From Paraspadella gotoi (lineage: Eukaryota; Chaetognatha): a stretch of 64,000 bases of DNA. Both the position numbers and the translations under genes were made by a program. The stretch lies in NCBI GenBank assembly GCA_051294375.1, contig CM119271.1, forward strand, positions 15,072,770 to 15,136,769, read 5' to 3'. Below the pieces are notes generated by a model that searched no databases, was not told where the DNA came from, and was given only the letters and a program-made list of their open reading frames with translations. Positions 1 through 10,704 of this stretch are shown here, piece after piece (the stretch's first letter is position 1; each line of letters begins with the position of its first letter).

Positions 1-2416
1 AGTGGGCGCCACAAACGCTGGGCGTTGTCCGCGCTCACGGTGCCGCCTTTAAAAAATGGCGAGACGATCGCAATTCTCACGCCGCGATTCAGAGGAACAA
101 ACTCGTGATTCGATTGAGAAAATTGGTCGATCCTTCTGCGCCGATGGAACCGCAGAAGCGGAAGGTCTTGGCGATAAGAAAAATAATTTCATTTGTAAAG
201 CTATGATACTACTAAATATTATTTGAACACCTAAATTGATGAACGGTAATTAATTAATTAATTAATTAATTAATTAGAGTATAGACCAAGGTTTTTGGAG
301 AAAGCGATGCCTTTTTATTCGCGTATAATTGTNNNNNNNNNNNNNNNNNTCGGATTATCTAGGTCGCGCGTTAAGAAGCGCTTCAGTTTTATTAAACAAG
401 TTACAAAGAGGAGACGTTGACATTTTCAGTAATTCTTCAAGAATTTGAGTCCAACAGAATCATAATAAAAGCATTGCAAAAATATTAAAATAAAACTGCT
501 TAGAATACCGAATCAAAAGTTATGAGCATGATCTAAATAACTATATTATGCAAATGAGATTTAGGAACTTCATCTCATTTGAAATTAATCAAAACTTACT
601 CTGCTTCATTATTATTTAAAGATTAAAAAAATCAATACATTATAAAGATATTTATGACAAAAATCTGTATTTTGTGCAGGAGTTTGAAAAGTCGCTAGTC
701 CGTTGGGCCCCCGACGAGGACGTACCTCTCTGTCCATTTTGCGCGGCGACTCTGGGGCCGCCGACTGGATTGACTGACGCCTTAAAGAATATCGCTAAAT
801 CCGAGGACGTGGGTGATACGCCCGCCGTCAAGTTGAAGGTTGGATTCAAGTTTTTTTTTCTTTTATTATGGGTTTTAGTTCTTTCTTTCTTTTCCCTTCT
901 CCATTTTCCCAGGAACTGAAAGACAAGTTCAAGTTGTCGCAAATCCTTGGCTCGCGGCGCCACCACTGCCGTACTTGCGGCGCCGTCATGTGCCATTCCT
1001 GCTCTTTCTTTCTCTCTCACTCCATGGGATCGCGTTTGGTCGACGTTATCTCGGAAGGGAAACAGAGAAGAGGAGGAGGAGGAGGAGGAGGAGGTGGTCA
1101 GAAGGAGAAGATTGTCGAAAGGTGAATTCGGGGGGGGGGGAAGATGCTTATAGTTATAACATTGTGGGTCTCGTGCTGCGTCAGCATCGCCCATAGTAGG
1201 AATTACCCTCAATCTAAATTAGTAACTGTCGCAATGTCGAATACTAGAATTGGAAGGTTTAGGGACGACATAGCGCTCCCATTGTTGATCGAATTTTCCG
1301 ACAAATGTAAATATTTATTATTTAAACATTACGAATATCCTACATAATAAATTTTAGCCAATTCTCGTCTCAAGGGCATTCGCCGGAGCGGGAGCGACTC
1401 TTCCCTCAGTTCCACCGCCGCCTTCGAGGGCGAACTTTACATCCGCCTTTGTCGCGACTGTCTCTCCACCCTCGAGTCTCGCTTCCGCTATTTGGAGACG
1501 CTCCACGCCCAGCATCCCGTGGCGCCTCTTTACGCGGCGCTGATGCGGAGCCTGGCTGAGATCGAGGAAGATTGCCCCGCCTACGCCGAGATGGCGCAGT
1601 CGCTGCGGCGCGGCGAGCGGACGCACGAGCTGCAGGAGGCGCAGCGCCGCCGACTCAAACTCATGAAACTTTACGAGGCCGTGGACAAGACGTCCAAGAG
1701 GATCGTCGCTTGCGGGACGGCGCCCGAGGAGGAGCAAGCGTCGGCCAAGCAAATCAAGCTGCAACGGGTCGTCAGACAGATGGCCGCCAATTTCTTGCAG
1801 GTTTGTCTTTTCTGAATTAATGAATTATTCAATTTATTTTTTATAACCAGTAGAAAAATTCTCTATCTTGCCCCGGACTTTGGACCGGCAAGGTATTTAC
1901 ATAACAGGACCCTGCAAACTTTCAATCAAGACTCTCACAAGATTATATCTCTCTCTCTCTCTCTGTTATTCATTCAGGATCACGTGTTCGGGCTTCAGTC
2001 TCTCCCTTCCGCCGAAGAATACGAGGTTCTCAGTCTGAAAAGGCAAGAGGAAATGATGCGCGCCATCGAGGAGCAACGGAGGGCCGAGTTGGAGGCCAAC
2101 AAGCGAGTGGCCAAGGTTGAGGTGAGTTTCTGGATAGGAGAAAGTAAGTTTGAGGCGAACAAGCGAGTGGACAAGGTTAAGATCGTGTGTGGCAAAAGTT
2201 GTGTTATAGGCCAACTACCGTTTTTCGTATGTGGAGCTCTATCTCAAAGTAAGTTGGCCTATTATCATTAATTGGGTAAGTAAAGGTACGTTTTGGTTCA
2301 ATTTTTTCTCGGCTCCTATAATCCTATTTCTCGGTAGGTTACCATTTCAGAGTTCCCATCAATTTTTATTAAATTAATAAAATTTATGAATTCCTTGCGT
2401 CTCTTGACATCAGCTG

Positions 2417-2451
<35 letters not shown>

Positions 2452-2893
2452 CCTCACCCGTCGACCAACGGAACTTTCCGTCGGCGGAGGAAACGCTAAG
2501 AAGGACGGATGGCTTCCTTCACAGGTCCTACACTCGCTCGATTACTTTGTCATACGTTGGTTCTAATCATGTTATTAATAATATAGAATATTGTCTAAAT
2601 TATAGGTGAAGGCGTCGGTGGAGGCGGATCCCCTCGTCCAGCAGATAAGCATCATCAAAGGCTACATCTCTCAGGCGAAAGAGGCGGGGAAGAGGGACGA
2701 GGTGAAGATTCTCACGCAGAACTTGAGGGATTTGGAGATCGAGTACGAGGCAGCGAGGGAGGAGAGGAGGGAGAGAGAGAGGAGGGAGAGGGAGAGGAGA
2801 GAGAAAGAACGGGCGGTGAATGGAACTCTTGTGGAGGAGGAAGAAGAAGAGAAATATCCCGATACTTTAAATCCTTTTGCCGAAGATGATTGA
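1..2893 (+). CDS. RBSN: Rabenosyn-5, 5' end missing (FYVE-domain Rab effector of endosomal recycling)
   Basis: Rabenosyn-5 binds PI3P through a FYVE finger and binds Rab4/Rab5, linking early endosomes to EHD-dependent recycling. Exons by reading frame and splice signals: 1(frame from 3)-194, 680-838, 913-~1093 (donor at 1094 or 1097), 1358-1800, 1978-2121, 2414-2524, 2606-2893. Seen: an AAFKKWRDDRN-type helix and NKLVIRLRKL before the finger, VPLCPFC, then RRHHCRTCGAVMCHSC (FYVE signature), a LETLHAQHP...LYEAVDKTSKRI helical region, LQRVVRQMAANFLQ (Rab-binding region), a poly-Asp run, a charged coiled coil, and a C-terminal NPFAEDD, an NPF motif of the kind EHD proteins bind. About 40 residues separate the first CxxC from RRHHC, longer than usual. 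The first visible exon needs the donor TTT|GTAAAG to keep phase. The start codon and N-terminal C2H2 finger lie outside the window. Confidence 0.93.
248..276. repeat. (TAAT)n microsatellite
   Basis: Seven tandem TAAT units in an RBSN intron. Confidence 0.95.
333..349. other. Assembly gap (17 N)
   Basis: Seventeen unknown bases within an RBSN intron. They mark an unresolved join in the assembly and are relevant when judging other suspicious stretches. Confidence 1.
551..581. repeat. Perfect 10-bp inverted repeat in an intron
   Basis: CAAATGAGAT at 551-560 is followed after 11 nt by its exact reverse complement ATCTCATTTG at 572-581. The left arm is part of the recurring intron motif described in the findings. 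Confidence 0.8.
2092..2181 (+). repeat. Short direct duplication of the end of an RBSN exon into its intron
   Basis: The exon end at 2092-2121 (coding EANKRVAKVE) is repeated at 2152-2181 in the downstream intron with three mismatches, offset 60 bp. The second copy lacks the GTGAGT donor. Confidence 0.85.
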
Positions 2894-3189
2894 AAATATA
2901 ATTCCATTTTTTTTCCTTTTTTGTTGTTTTTTGTTGTCGTCGTCTTTTAAAATTCGGGCCTTATTTCGCGCCTCCCCCCCAGTGTTTTTTGAGACAATGC
3001 CGGCTTTTTTTTTTTTTTTAACTATACTTACTACAGTCTAGTCAATATATATGAAACAAAAAAAACTTTTACTTTGCCTATTTTTTTTTCATTTATACTA
3101 TTGTAGCCTACATTTGCCAAAATCCATTACGATTCGCATTAAAAAAAAAATCGCACTCATTTTAAAACGATTTTGTTATTATTATTATC
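2894..3189. other. RBSN 3' flank, no gene seen
   Basis: T-rich flank with homopolymer T and A runs. No credible reading frame and no clear AATAAA signal was found. Confidence 0.6.
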
Positions 3190-3234
3190 GAAAACGTTTT
3201 TTGATTGATCAAACAACGATTTTTATTAATATGA

Positions 3235-3280
3235 GACGGACATGTTTCGGCTTTAGTTTCTACAAGCCTTCATCGGCGTC
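3235..3280 (-). ncRNA. Hammerhead-ribozyme-like motif, left arm copy
   Basis: On the minus strand: stem I half GACG, core CCGATGA (canonical CTGATGA with U4 changed to C), stem II GGCTT/AAGCC, GAAAC, a two-pair stem III closed by AU, cleavage triplet GTC, then CGTC pairing with GACG. One extra A lies between core and stem II. It is the mirror copy of 4409-4454. Confidence 0.5.
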
Positions 3281-4337
3281 AGAGATAATTATGAACTTTC
3301 AAAAAATATTTGTGCAAAGGAAATGAGAGAGAGAGAGAGAGAGAGAGAGGCAAAGTTTCCAACACAGAGTTGAGAGAAGAATAGTGGTCAGATGTGAGGA
3401 CAGGTTAAGGTAAGGACAGAATGAGCCAGATTGTGAAAAGAAACTAAATGGTGAAAATTTTTGAGAGAGAGAGAGAGAGAGAGAGAGAACATTTGAAAAT
3501 AATACATTTTTGCAATGTACAACAAAGATAAATTTTAGACTAAAGGTGAGATAAATATTTTAACAATTAACTACTAATAAATAACAGAATGTGAAAATTG
3601 AAAATGAAAAAGTGAAATTTGAGAGATTTGTGAAATAAGTATTAATATGAAATAAAGTGAAAGTTCAAGGATTAAGAAAGAGCTCAAAGTGAGCTGGCCC
3701 CCTTTGGTTGAAGCAAAAGGCGGCTGCAGGAGGAAGGGGAGGAGTCCACAACTCATGTCGCCAAAGCGGCAAGAACGGACAACCACCCATCTCGCCAGCA
3801 GGCGAGAAGAGGGCAGTCGACAGGCGTACCAGGCCAGAGAGATATTAGAGTAGCCCTTGGACTCTTCCCACAAGGAAGCCTTCCCAGTCCAACACACATA
3901 GGCTCAACCAACATGACCTCTCAGCCATTGACACGTCAATGACTCGACCACATCGTCAAGACCCTTCATTTGCTTCAACCAAAGGGGGCCAGCTCACTTT
4001 GAGCTCTTTCTTAATCCTTGAACTTTCACTTTATTTCATATTAATACTTATTTCACAAATCTCTCAAATTTCACTTTTTCATTTTCAATTTTCACATTCT
4101 GTTATTTATTAGTAGTTAATTGTTAAAATATTTATCTCACCTTTAGTCTAAAATTTATCTTTGTTGTACATTGCAAAAATGTATTATTTTCAAATGTTCT
4201 CTCTCTCTCTCTCTCTCTCTCTCAAAAATTTTCACCATTTAGTTTCTTTTCACAATCTGGTTCATTCTGTCCTTACCTTAACCTGTCCTCACATCTGACC
4301 ACTATTCTTCTCTCAACTCTGTGTTGGAAACTTTGCC

Positions 4338-4368
<31 letters not shown>

Positions 4369-4408
4369 CCTTTGCACAAATCTTTTTTGAAAGTTCATAA
4401 TTATCTCT

Positions 4409-4454
4409 GACGCCGATGAAGGCTTGTAGAAACTAAAGCCGAAACATGTCCGTC
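4409..4454 (+). ncRNA. Hammerhead-ribozyme-like motif, right arm copy
   Basis: Same layout as the left-arm copy, read on the plus strand: GACG, CCGATGA, GGCTT...AAGCC, GAAAC-AT-GTC, CGTC. Type I topology, with stem I open to the outside. The core substitution makes self-cleavage doubtful. Confidence 0.5.
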
Positions 4455-4789
4455 TCATATTAATAAAAATCGTTGTTTGATCAATCAAAAAAACGTTTTC
4501 TATCATCCAAACACAACGAAACGAAAGGAAATAGCGATGTTATTATTATTTAAATGTTCGAAACCGTTGACAGTTAATGCAATGTAATCAGTTCGATTTA
4601 GCAATTTATAAAAATAATGTTAATAATAAAATTATTATTGGCCTTCCTGGAGATCAATACGCTGCGGAGGCCTATGGGAAAACGAAGAGCAAGGTTTTTT
4701 TTAAAGTATTAATGTTTCGGAAAAAAAAAGGAATTCAGATATCATAAATTTTTAAAAATTTTTTATTTTTGTTATATGAAATTAGTACA

Positions 4790-5010
4790 ACCAATATATA
4801 TTTGGGTTAAAATTAAGGTTATAATAAATTATAGTTAAGAATAAATTAAGAATAAGTGTAAGTTAATGAAAAAAATAAGTTAAGGTTAAAAATAAATTAG
4901 TGGTAAGTTAAGGTAAAGGGTAAGTTAAGGGTATATTAAGGGTAGGGGTAAGTTTGGGTTAGGGGTAAGTTTGGGTTAAGGGTAAGTTAAAGTAAACTAG
5001 AGTTAAATTT
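4790..5010. repeat. Degenerate telomere-like / GTTAAGGGTA repeats
   Basis: Irregular short repeats of GTTAAGG, GGGTAAGTT and GGGTTAGGGG over about 220 bp. They resemble a decayed interstitial TTAGGG-type tract, but the period is not regular. A shorter relative sits at 6893-6935. Confidence 0.5.
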
Positions 5011-5133
5011 AAAATTAATTTTTGGCTTAAGTATACAATAATTTAACATTTCAAAAAATAATTTTTAATATTAATAAATTTATAAAAAAATATAATAATA
5101 TTTATAATGTAATAGTTTTTATTTATGATCATA

Positions 5134-5300
5134 ATGATCATTTAATAATTCGGAAAGAGATAGAAAGATATCAAGTTTAAAATTGCCCCTCTCTTTATCT
5201 CTCAAAGTTAATATCCAAATATTTTTTAAAACTATCATAACTGGTTAATGAAGGTTTAAAAAACAAGAACCAAAACATATCCGAATTATTAAATGATCGT
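5134..5300. mobile_element. Decayed relative of the fold-back element
   Basis: 5134-5153 pairs as an inverted repeat with 5281-5300 (about 17 of 20 positions). The right half (5241-5287) aligns with the hammerhead-like arm sequence with mostly C-to-T and G-to-A changes: AATGAAGGTTT, GAACCAAAACATATCC. This suggests an old copy decayed by transitions. Confidence 0.45.
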
Positions 5301-6454
5301 GGTAATCACAAAGAACAACTCTGTTGCTTAATATATATATCAAAAACAATAAAAGAATATTATAAATATTAATATTTTTAAAAAATTTTTAAAGAATTAA
5401 AAAGAAATCCTTAACCCATAAAGCTTATCAATATTGTTACGGTCTTAAATTTTTTTTCCGTAAAAAAACGAACTTTATTTTTTATTCTTCTTTCTCTTCA
5501 TTTTCCCAAAAGCTTCCAGAGCGTATTCAATTCCGGGATCGCCTTATTATTTTTCTGTCAGCAATATATATCTCTGCGTTTGTCTTTTGTCTCTTATCGA
5601 AAAGCGTCGCCCTTTAAAAAATTCCTTTTAATTTCTTCCCCCGAGACAAAGAAAGAAGAGACTTTTTCTCCGCCAGTCGAATTTTCGGCGCTGAAATCAA
5701 AAAGAAAATTTAATCTTTGTTTTAAACAAATGAACATCGTCGACGCCGGCCCAATGAGACTCTTCATTTCTACGATCCGTCGACCGTGATTTCAGGCGTA
5801 ACGTTTTTTCCATTAATTCGCTGATACGACTCTCGTCCCCAAATAATCTCTCCTCGCCCCGAGGGCAAGAGAGAGAACCTCGACGGTTTCCCTCTCTTTC
5901 TCCTAAGAGGAAGAGGAGGAAAAGAGCGAGAGATTTAGATAGAGATAGAGACAGAAAGAGAGAGAGCGAGCGGGCTTGTGGCTTCTCCCTTTCTCGTCTG
6001 CTCGACGCTTCCCTCCCGATCAACACGGAGGCGTCGCTCCCGTCGCCGCGTGACGCAATAATTCCACCGGACCCAGAATTTATGGACCCTAATCCAAAAT
6101 TGACATACTTTACGTGTTGTCGCGGATTTAAACTGTTGTCGACGTCGTCGTCAAGTGTCACACCGCGTTTCGGTCCGCGTGGCTTCTCTTGTTCCGTGTT
6201 CCAAAGCCGCGTCACCTTCGTCGTTTGAAATCATTTAACCGGCGCGGAAATTAAAGTGTCAGTTTGTTATGAACGTTTATATTTCGAAATTTGTGTCATA
6301 TAAATTATGATCGTCTATCAGCGTCAAATAGCGTTAACAATTATCTGTACTTTATTTTCTTTTATTGTGTAATCCTTTCGTTTCGTTGCCTTAGGAATTT
6401 GCAGGAATAAGTTTGATTGGTTTGTGACAACGATTTGTTTTATTTCAGTTTAGA
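5301..6454. other. Intergenic, no gene supported
   Basis: AT-rich to about 5550, then a GC-richer purine/pyrimidine-skewed stretch at 5560-6240 with GAGA-type repeats. Open frames here lack an ATG start, splice context or protein character on either strand. It could be a promoter region or an exon I cannot recognise. Confidence 0.5.
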
Positions 6455-6497
6455 AACGGACATGTTTCGGCTTTGATTACAAGCCTTCATCAGCGTT
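6455..6497 (-). ncRNA. Hammerhead-ribozyme-like motif with intact core
   Basis: Minus strand: AACG, CTGATGA (full consensus core), stem II GGCTT/AAGCC with a 7-nt loop, GAAAC-AT-GTC, CGTT. Stem I AACG/CGTT replaces GACG/CGTC of the fold-back copies, a paired change that keeps the helix. One extra A precedes stem II. It sits at the left edge of an AT-rich, partly palindromic tract (6500-7150) with inverted TTTTGACGAC/GTCGTCAAAA segments. Confidence 0.55.
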
Positions 6498-7274
6498 GAC
6501 AGATTTGTTGACTCTTTTTAAAACGGGATTTAAATAAAAAAAACTCGGCCAACATCTACTATCTAGGAAAAAAGTATATCACGTTTTTAGTCGAGGATAT
6601 TTACTCAAAAACTAGTTTGATTTTAAAAAAAATTATAATATTTTTAAATTTATATTAAATTTTTTTTAGTAGCTTCTTTTCACTTTTTTGTAGGTCAAAT
6701 CGTTTAAAAGTTACAGGCAAAAAAGATCATTATTTTAAATAGAAAATAATAAAAAATTAATATTAATTTTTTTCCTATTTTTAGTATTTAATTATATTTT
6801 TATTTTAAATAGTTTTTTAATTTTTTTAAATTTAATAATGTTAAAGGGGGTTATTTTTATTTTTGACGACTGAAATTAAGGTTTAAAATAATTTAGGGTA
6901 GTTTAAGGTTAGGGGTAGTTAGGGTTTAAAGTTGGAATAATTAAATAATATTTTAAAAAAAAATTTTTTAAAATAAATATTTTTAAATAATTTTTTAAAA
7001 TTAGTTATAAGTGGTCGTCAAAAGTAAAATTTAGTTATTAAGAGCATTATTCTTTTTTTGCTTAAAAAAGTATCATTATTATAGTTCTAAAAAAAGAAGG
7101 AAAGACGTATAACATCAATATCGAGGTTTAAAAAAAATTGCTTTAAAGATATAAAAAAATATTTAATACTTCAATTTGCTGTACGAGAGCATACCCAGAC
7201 GAATGTATGTATACTAAAGAGGGAGGGAGGGTATACTAAATATTAATATTTTACCCATATTTGTGGATAAGGCG

Positions 7275-7498
7275 TTACGTGGGCTGAAGATGACTGTCCG
7301 TAACTTTTATAATCCCCTCTAGTAGCCATGGAACGGGTCCCTGGGCTTGGAACCAGGCTTGAGGGTTTGCCATGCCCTCAAGGCGGCTTACGGCCGTCCT
7401 CACGCTTCCCGCAGGGTAGGTACCGGGTTGGGTTTGAACCCGGTACCTAGTGGTCATGAGCTGATGGTTTTACTCAATGAGCCACCGGGTCACAACTG
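7275..7498 (-). mobile_element. tRNA-derived SINE (head type B)
   Basis: On the minus strand the 5' part has an A-box-like TGGCTCATTGAG and a B box GGGTTCAAACCC about 35 nt apart, as in a tRNA promoter, then about 150 nt of unrelated body. It lacks the core and tail shared by the other SINEs in this window. Confidence 0.6.
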
Positions 7499-7665
7499 AA
7501 AGTGTCATGATTCTAGGCGGGGTGAACCTAGGCAATGCCCGACTACATATTTTATATATTTTTTTATTAAATAAATGAACTTTTCAAAAATTATGTGACA
7601 TACTTTTTTCCGAGATAGTAAATCTGAAATTTTAATATCAAAATAACGAGGATTAAGTTGAGACA

Positions 7666-10600
7666 ATGTCGTCGTCGTCGTCTTATTCTTCTTTTCCACT
7701 CGACCTCTCCTCCTCTTCCTCCTCCTCTTCTTCCCGTCACTTTCTCTCTCTCCCCCACGCCTCCTCCCTCTCTTCCCGTCACGTCCTCTCTCTCCCCGAC
7801 GACGTCCTCTTCCTCATCTTTTCCCTCCTGGACTCCGTCTCCCTCTCGCGCGCCGCCCGCGTGTGTCGCCGCTGGCGCCGCTTCGTCGCCGGCAAGACTC
7901 TCTGGCGCCGGGTACGGCTTCCGAGTTTGACCAAGCAGCACCTCAGGTATTTTTTTTTTTTTTTGTTACGAGACGATTATAGCGACTCGTAACGTCATTA
8001 ACTTGACATTAATTCGGAAGAGATAACGTGGAATCATCAAATCTCCATTCGTTTGTCGCAGGTCATTCATTTGCCGAAGGTTGGACGAGGATTGCCTTTT
8101 CCTCGGTGTCCAAGGATCCTGCGTTTTGCCTGTTGGTAAGAGATAATTGCTGTCTTGCTTTCTTATTTGACACATAATAATTTCGTTTCAAGAATTGTTT
8201 AATTAATTTATATATTGCGGTTAATTTAACATTATATTCCACATTTATTCGTAACGCTTACGATTTCGTATTGGTTGTACCAATTTAATATTAAAGAAAC
8301 ATTTTTTCGTGGTCAGTCTATTCAAGCTTCCTTAAAAATGTTTTTCTCCCTGGATCTTAGTTGGCGACTTACATGGCTCAGCCAGGGCGCGTAAAACCCT
8401 CCTTAGTCCCGCGGTGCTGCAGTTGCTGCTGTCCAAAGCTTCGTCTCTGCAGCATTTCGAAATTCAGCGGGACAATTTTGCTTGCGCCGAAGTGTCTCTC
8501 AACTCTTTGCTACAATTTAAAGTGAGCAAGGATAAGATTAGTGGTTGCTTTTTCTTCCGCGTCGATCCGAGAAATATAAGATTATTTCGAAGGACTAATT
8601 AAAAGAGAGAGTGAATTAATTTGCGATTAAACTCGAGTGTTTTCCACTTTCTTCTTCTGTTTCCTCTCCCCCCCCCTCCTCAGCTCTCCTCCCTCTCTCT
8701 CATCTCCTGTCTCGTGGACGCAGAGTTTTTCTTTTCTCCCCCTCCCTCTCCCTCCCTCCCCTTCCCGCCCTCTCCCTTCTTTCCTCCCTCGATATGACGG
8801 GCTGCAATCGGATCGACGATTTCTTCATTTGTCAGGATATCAATCGTCATCTCTCGCGGTTCGTCGACGTCGAGTCCAAGTGAGTCGGAAATGGGGGGCG
8901 GGGGGGGGAAGACTTATATATTTTCAATTATGTCTACGTAATTATGATTTGTTTTCATAGTATGTATTAAGTTTTTTTTTAATTCCTCGGCCATCTTTTT
9001 TTTTTATATTCGATTTAAATGTTACTTGTTTTTTTTTTCGCATTATAAAAATGCTATATCATTGATTCATAAAAGACATAAGAGTCATTCTTCTATTGTC
9101 CCCCATTAACAGATGCCAACGGTTGGCCGAGCGTTTGGACGAGCCCGTCCCTGCCGACCCGATCACCCTGGCCCCCGTCGAGGATCTTCCCCCCGCCTCG
9201 GCCGTCTTCCTGCTCCAGTTCCCCGCCCTGCGGACGCTCAAGCTGAACAATCTCTTCCGGTTGCGAGGGCGAGCAATAAAGATGCTCACCGCTTGGTACA
9301 ACGACGCGGGGAAGCGGGTATCTCTGCGAGAGAGGTTGCTGCATCTCGAGCTCAGTCGCAGTAATCTGGGTAAGATTTGATTATTCAAAGATGGGTTCAT
9401 CAGGGTAGTGAATTCCTAAAGGAGTTTGTTTACTACGATTTAATGCTTTAAAAGTATAATATGAGATGTAATTTGCCAAACACTATACCTTTTTATTATG
9501 CTTAATTTATCCTTCCTAAAACTGAAAAATAGATATTTTATTTATAATTTTTTTAGCATGTAAAGAACAAAAACATATTTTTTGTATGTGGAAAATTTTT
9601 TTTTCTATATTATTTTTTATACTAAATGACTCCGAAGCCATAATTTTACCTTCCGAATTTTTATGATATAAAGTGTTGAATTTTAAATCGTATATACTTT
9701 TTTGTGGAATGTTAATAACGGTAATGTTTTTATTTACGAATTCTTTGAACCACTGCAATATACAAATGAGAACCAGGATCCCGTTGGAGCCAAAATAGAA
9801 TTCAAGATGTTATTAAATAAAGTTTAAAAATGATAAAGCTCCCCTTTCTCTCCATGAGGCGACGACGCTGTGGCCCACCTGCCTTTCTTCTCCCGCTTGA
9901 CCACCCTGCACCTCGACGGTCCTCAGCACATGACCCCCCACGCCCTGGAGATCCTCTCTTCCATGAAAAACCTCGAGGTCCTCAGCGTCGATCGTCTCGT
10001 CAACTCCAACAAGATTTCTGACAGCCTCGGGATCTCAATCGCTGACCAAGCCATGGACAGGTGCTTCGTTGGTTGTGCTTGACAATTAACATCCGGGTAT
10101 TTGATTGACATCCGGGTATTTGAGATCTTGGTTGAAATAATAACCTTTAGGAATATAGTATTTTATTAAGGAGAATGATTAGCGAGGAGATTATCACTCC
10201 AATTAATACTACTTAAAACTGCAATGGGATTGTTGTCTTGATTGAAAATTTTAACCATTTACATCAGTTATCACTTACAAGATCTAGTTTATTGTATATA
10301 AATTAGATTCAATATGAACATTTATTAAATTTTGAGTTCTTTTTTATCCTTTATTACACTTTTTCTTTGACTATCCCATACTAATTCGATTTCATTGCAT
10401 CCTAATATAATAAGATAATCACCTCCTCATCTTTAGATTGCTCTTCCGCATCCTCCGTGATTTCCCGCGCCTCCGTCACTTTTCCTTCGGAGGCATCTTC
10501 GCCCGCCATCCTCCTTTCTCCTCCATGACCCTCACCTGGCCCTTCGTGGTGGAGCATCTTCCCACGCTGAAGACGGTCTCCTTCTGCGACCGGAAGCACC

Positions 10601-10695
10601 TCTTCGACGTACGGGGGACGGAGCCCTTCGCTGTTGATCGGATGGTGTGCCGCCGGTGCCAGGCGCTCCAGAAAGAAAACGTTAATTGGCGATAA
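7666..10695 (+). CDS. F-box / leucine-rich-repeat protein
   Basis: Probable substrate receptor of an SCF (Skp1-Cul1-F-box) ubiquitin ligase. Exons: 7666-7946, 8062-8135, 8361-8521, 8684-8879, 9113-9369, 9859-10060, 10437-10695; about 476 aa. A Ser-rich start is followed by an F-box at about residues 41-82 (SLPDDVLFLIFSLLD...WRRFVAGKTLWRRV) and then irregular LRRs, for example LLSSLDMTGCNRIDD, FPALRTLKLNNL, RLTTLHLDG, LEVLSVDRL, LPTLKTVSFCD. The C-terminus has CRRC. Exon 4 reads through only if one base is added within the C/T-rich stretch 8715-8770: the frame LSSLSLISCLVDAEFF runs into a stop, while the next frame gives LPALSLLSSLDMTGC. I cannot assign it to a named FBXL. Confidence 0.85.
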
Positions 10696-10704
10696 TTTTG
10701 ATGT

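Larger units (their letters stand above)
3190..4500. mobile_element. Fold-back element with ~530-bp inverted arms
   Basis: 3190-3717 is the near-perfect reverse complement of 3969-4500. The spacer 3718-3968 is unique and GC-richer. Outer ends begin GAAAACGTTTTTT and are flanked on both sides by TATC, a possible 4-bp target duplication. Each arm holds two (GA/CT)n runs and one hammerhead-like motif. No transposase frame is visible, so this is non-autonomous. The near identity of the arms indicates recent origin or gene conversion between them. Confidence 0.85.

Noticed and set aside
4790-5010. Functional telomere or chromosome end
   Set aside because: Repeats are irregular, short and flanked by ordinary sequence on both sides; at most an interstitial relic.
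5580-6215. Open frames on both strands in a GC-richer intergenic stretch
   Set aside because: Neither has a proper ATG start with splice signals or recognisable protein character; the minus frame is dominated by repeats of Arg/Glu/Ser from GAGA-type sequence.
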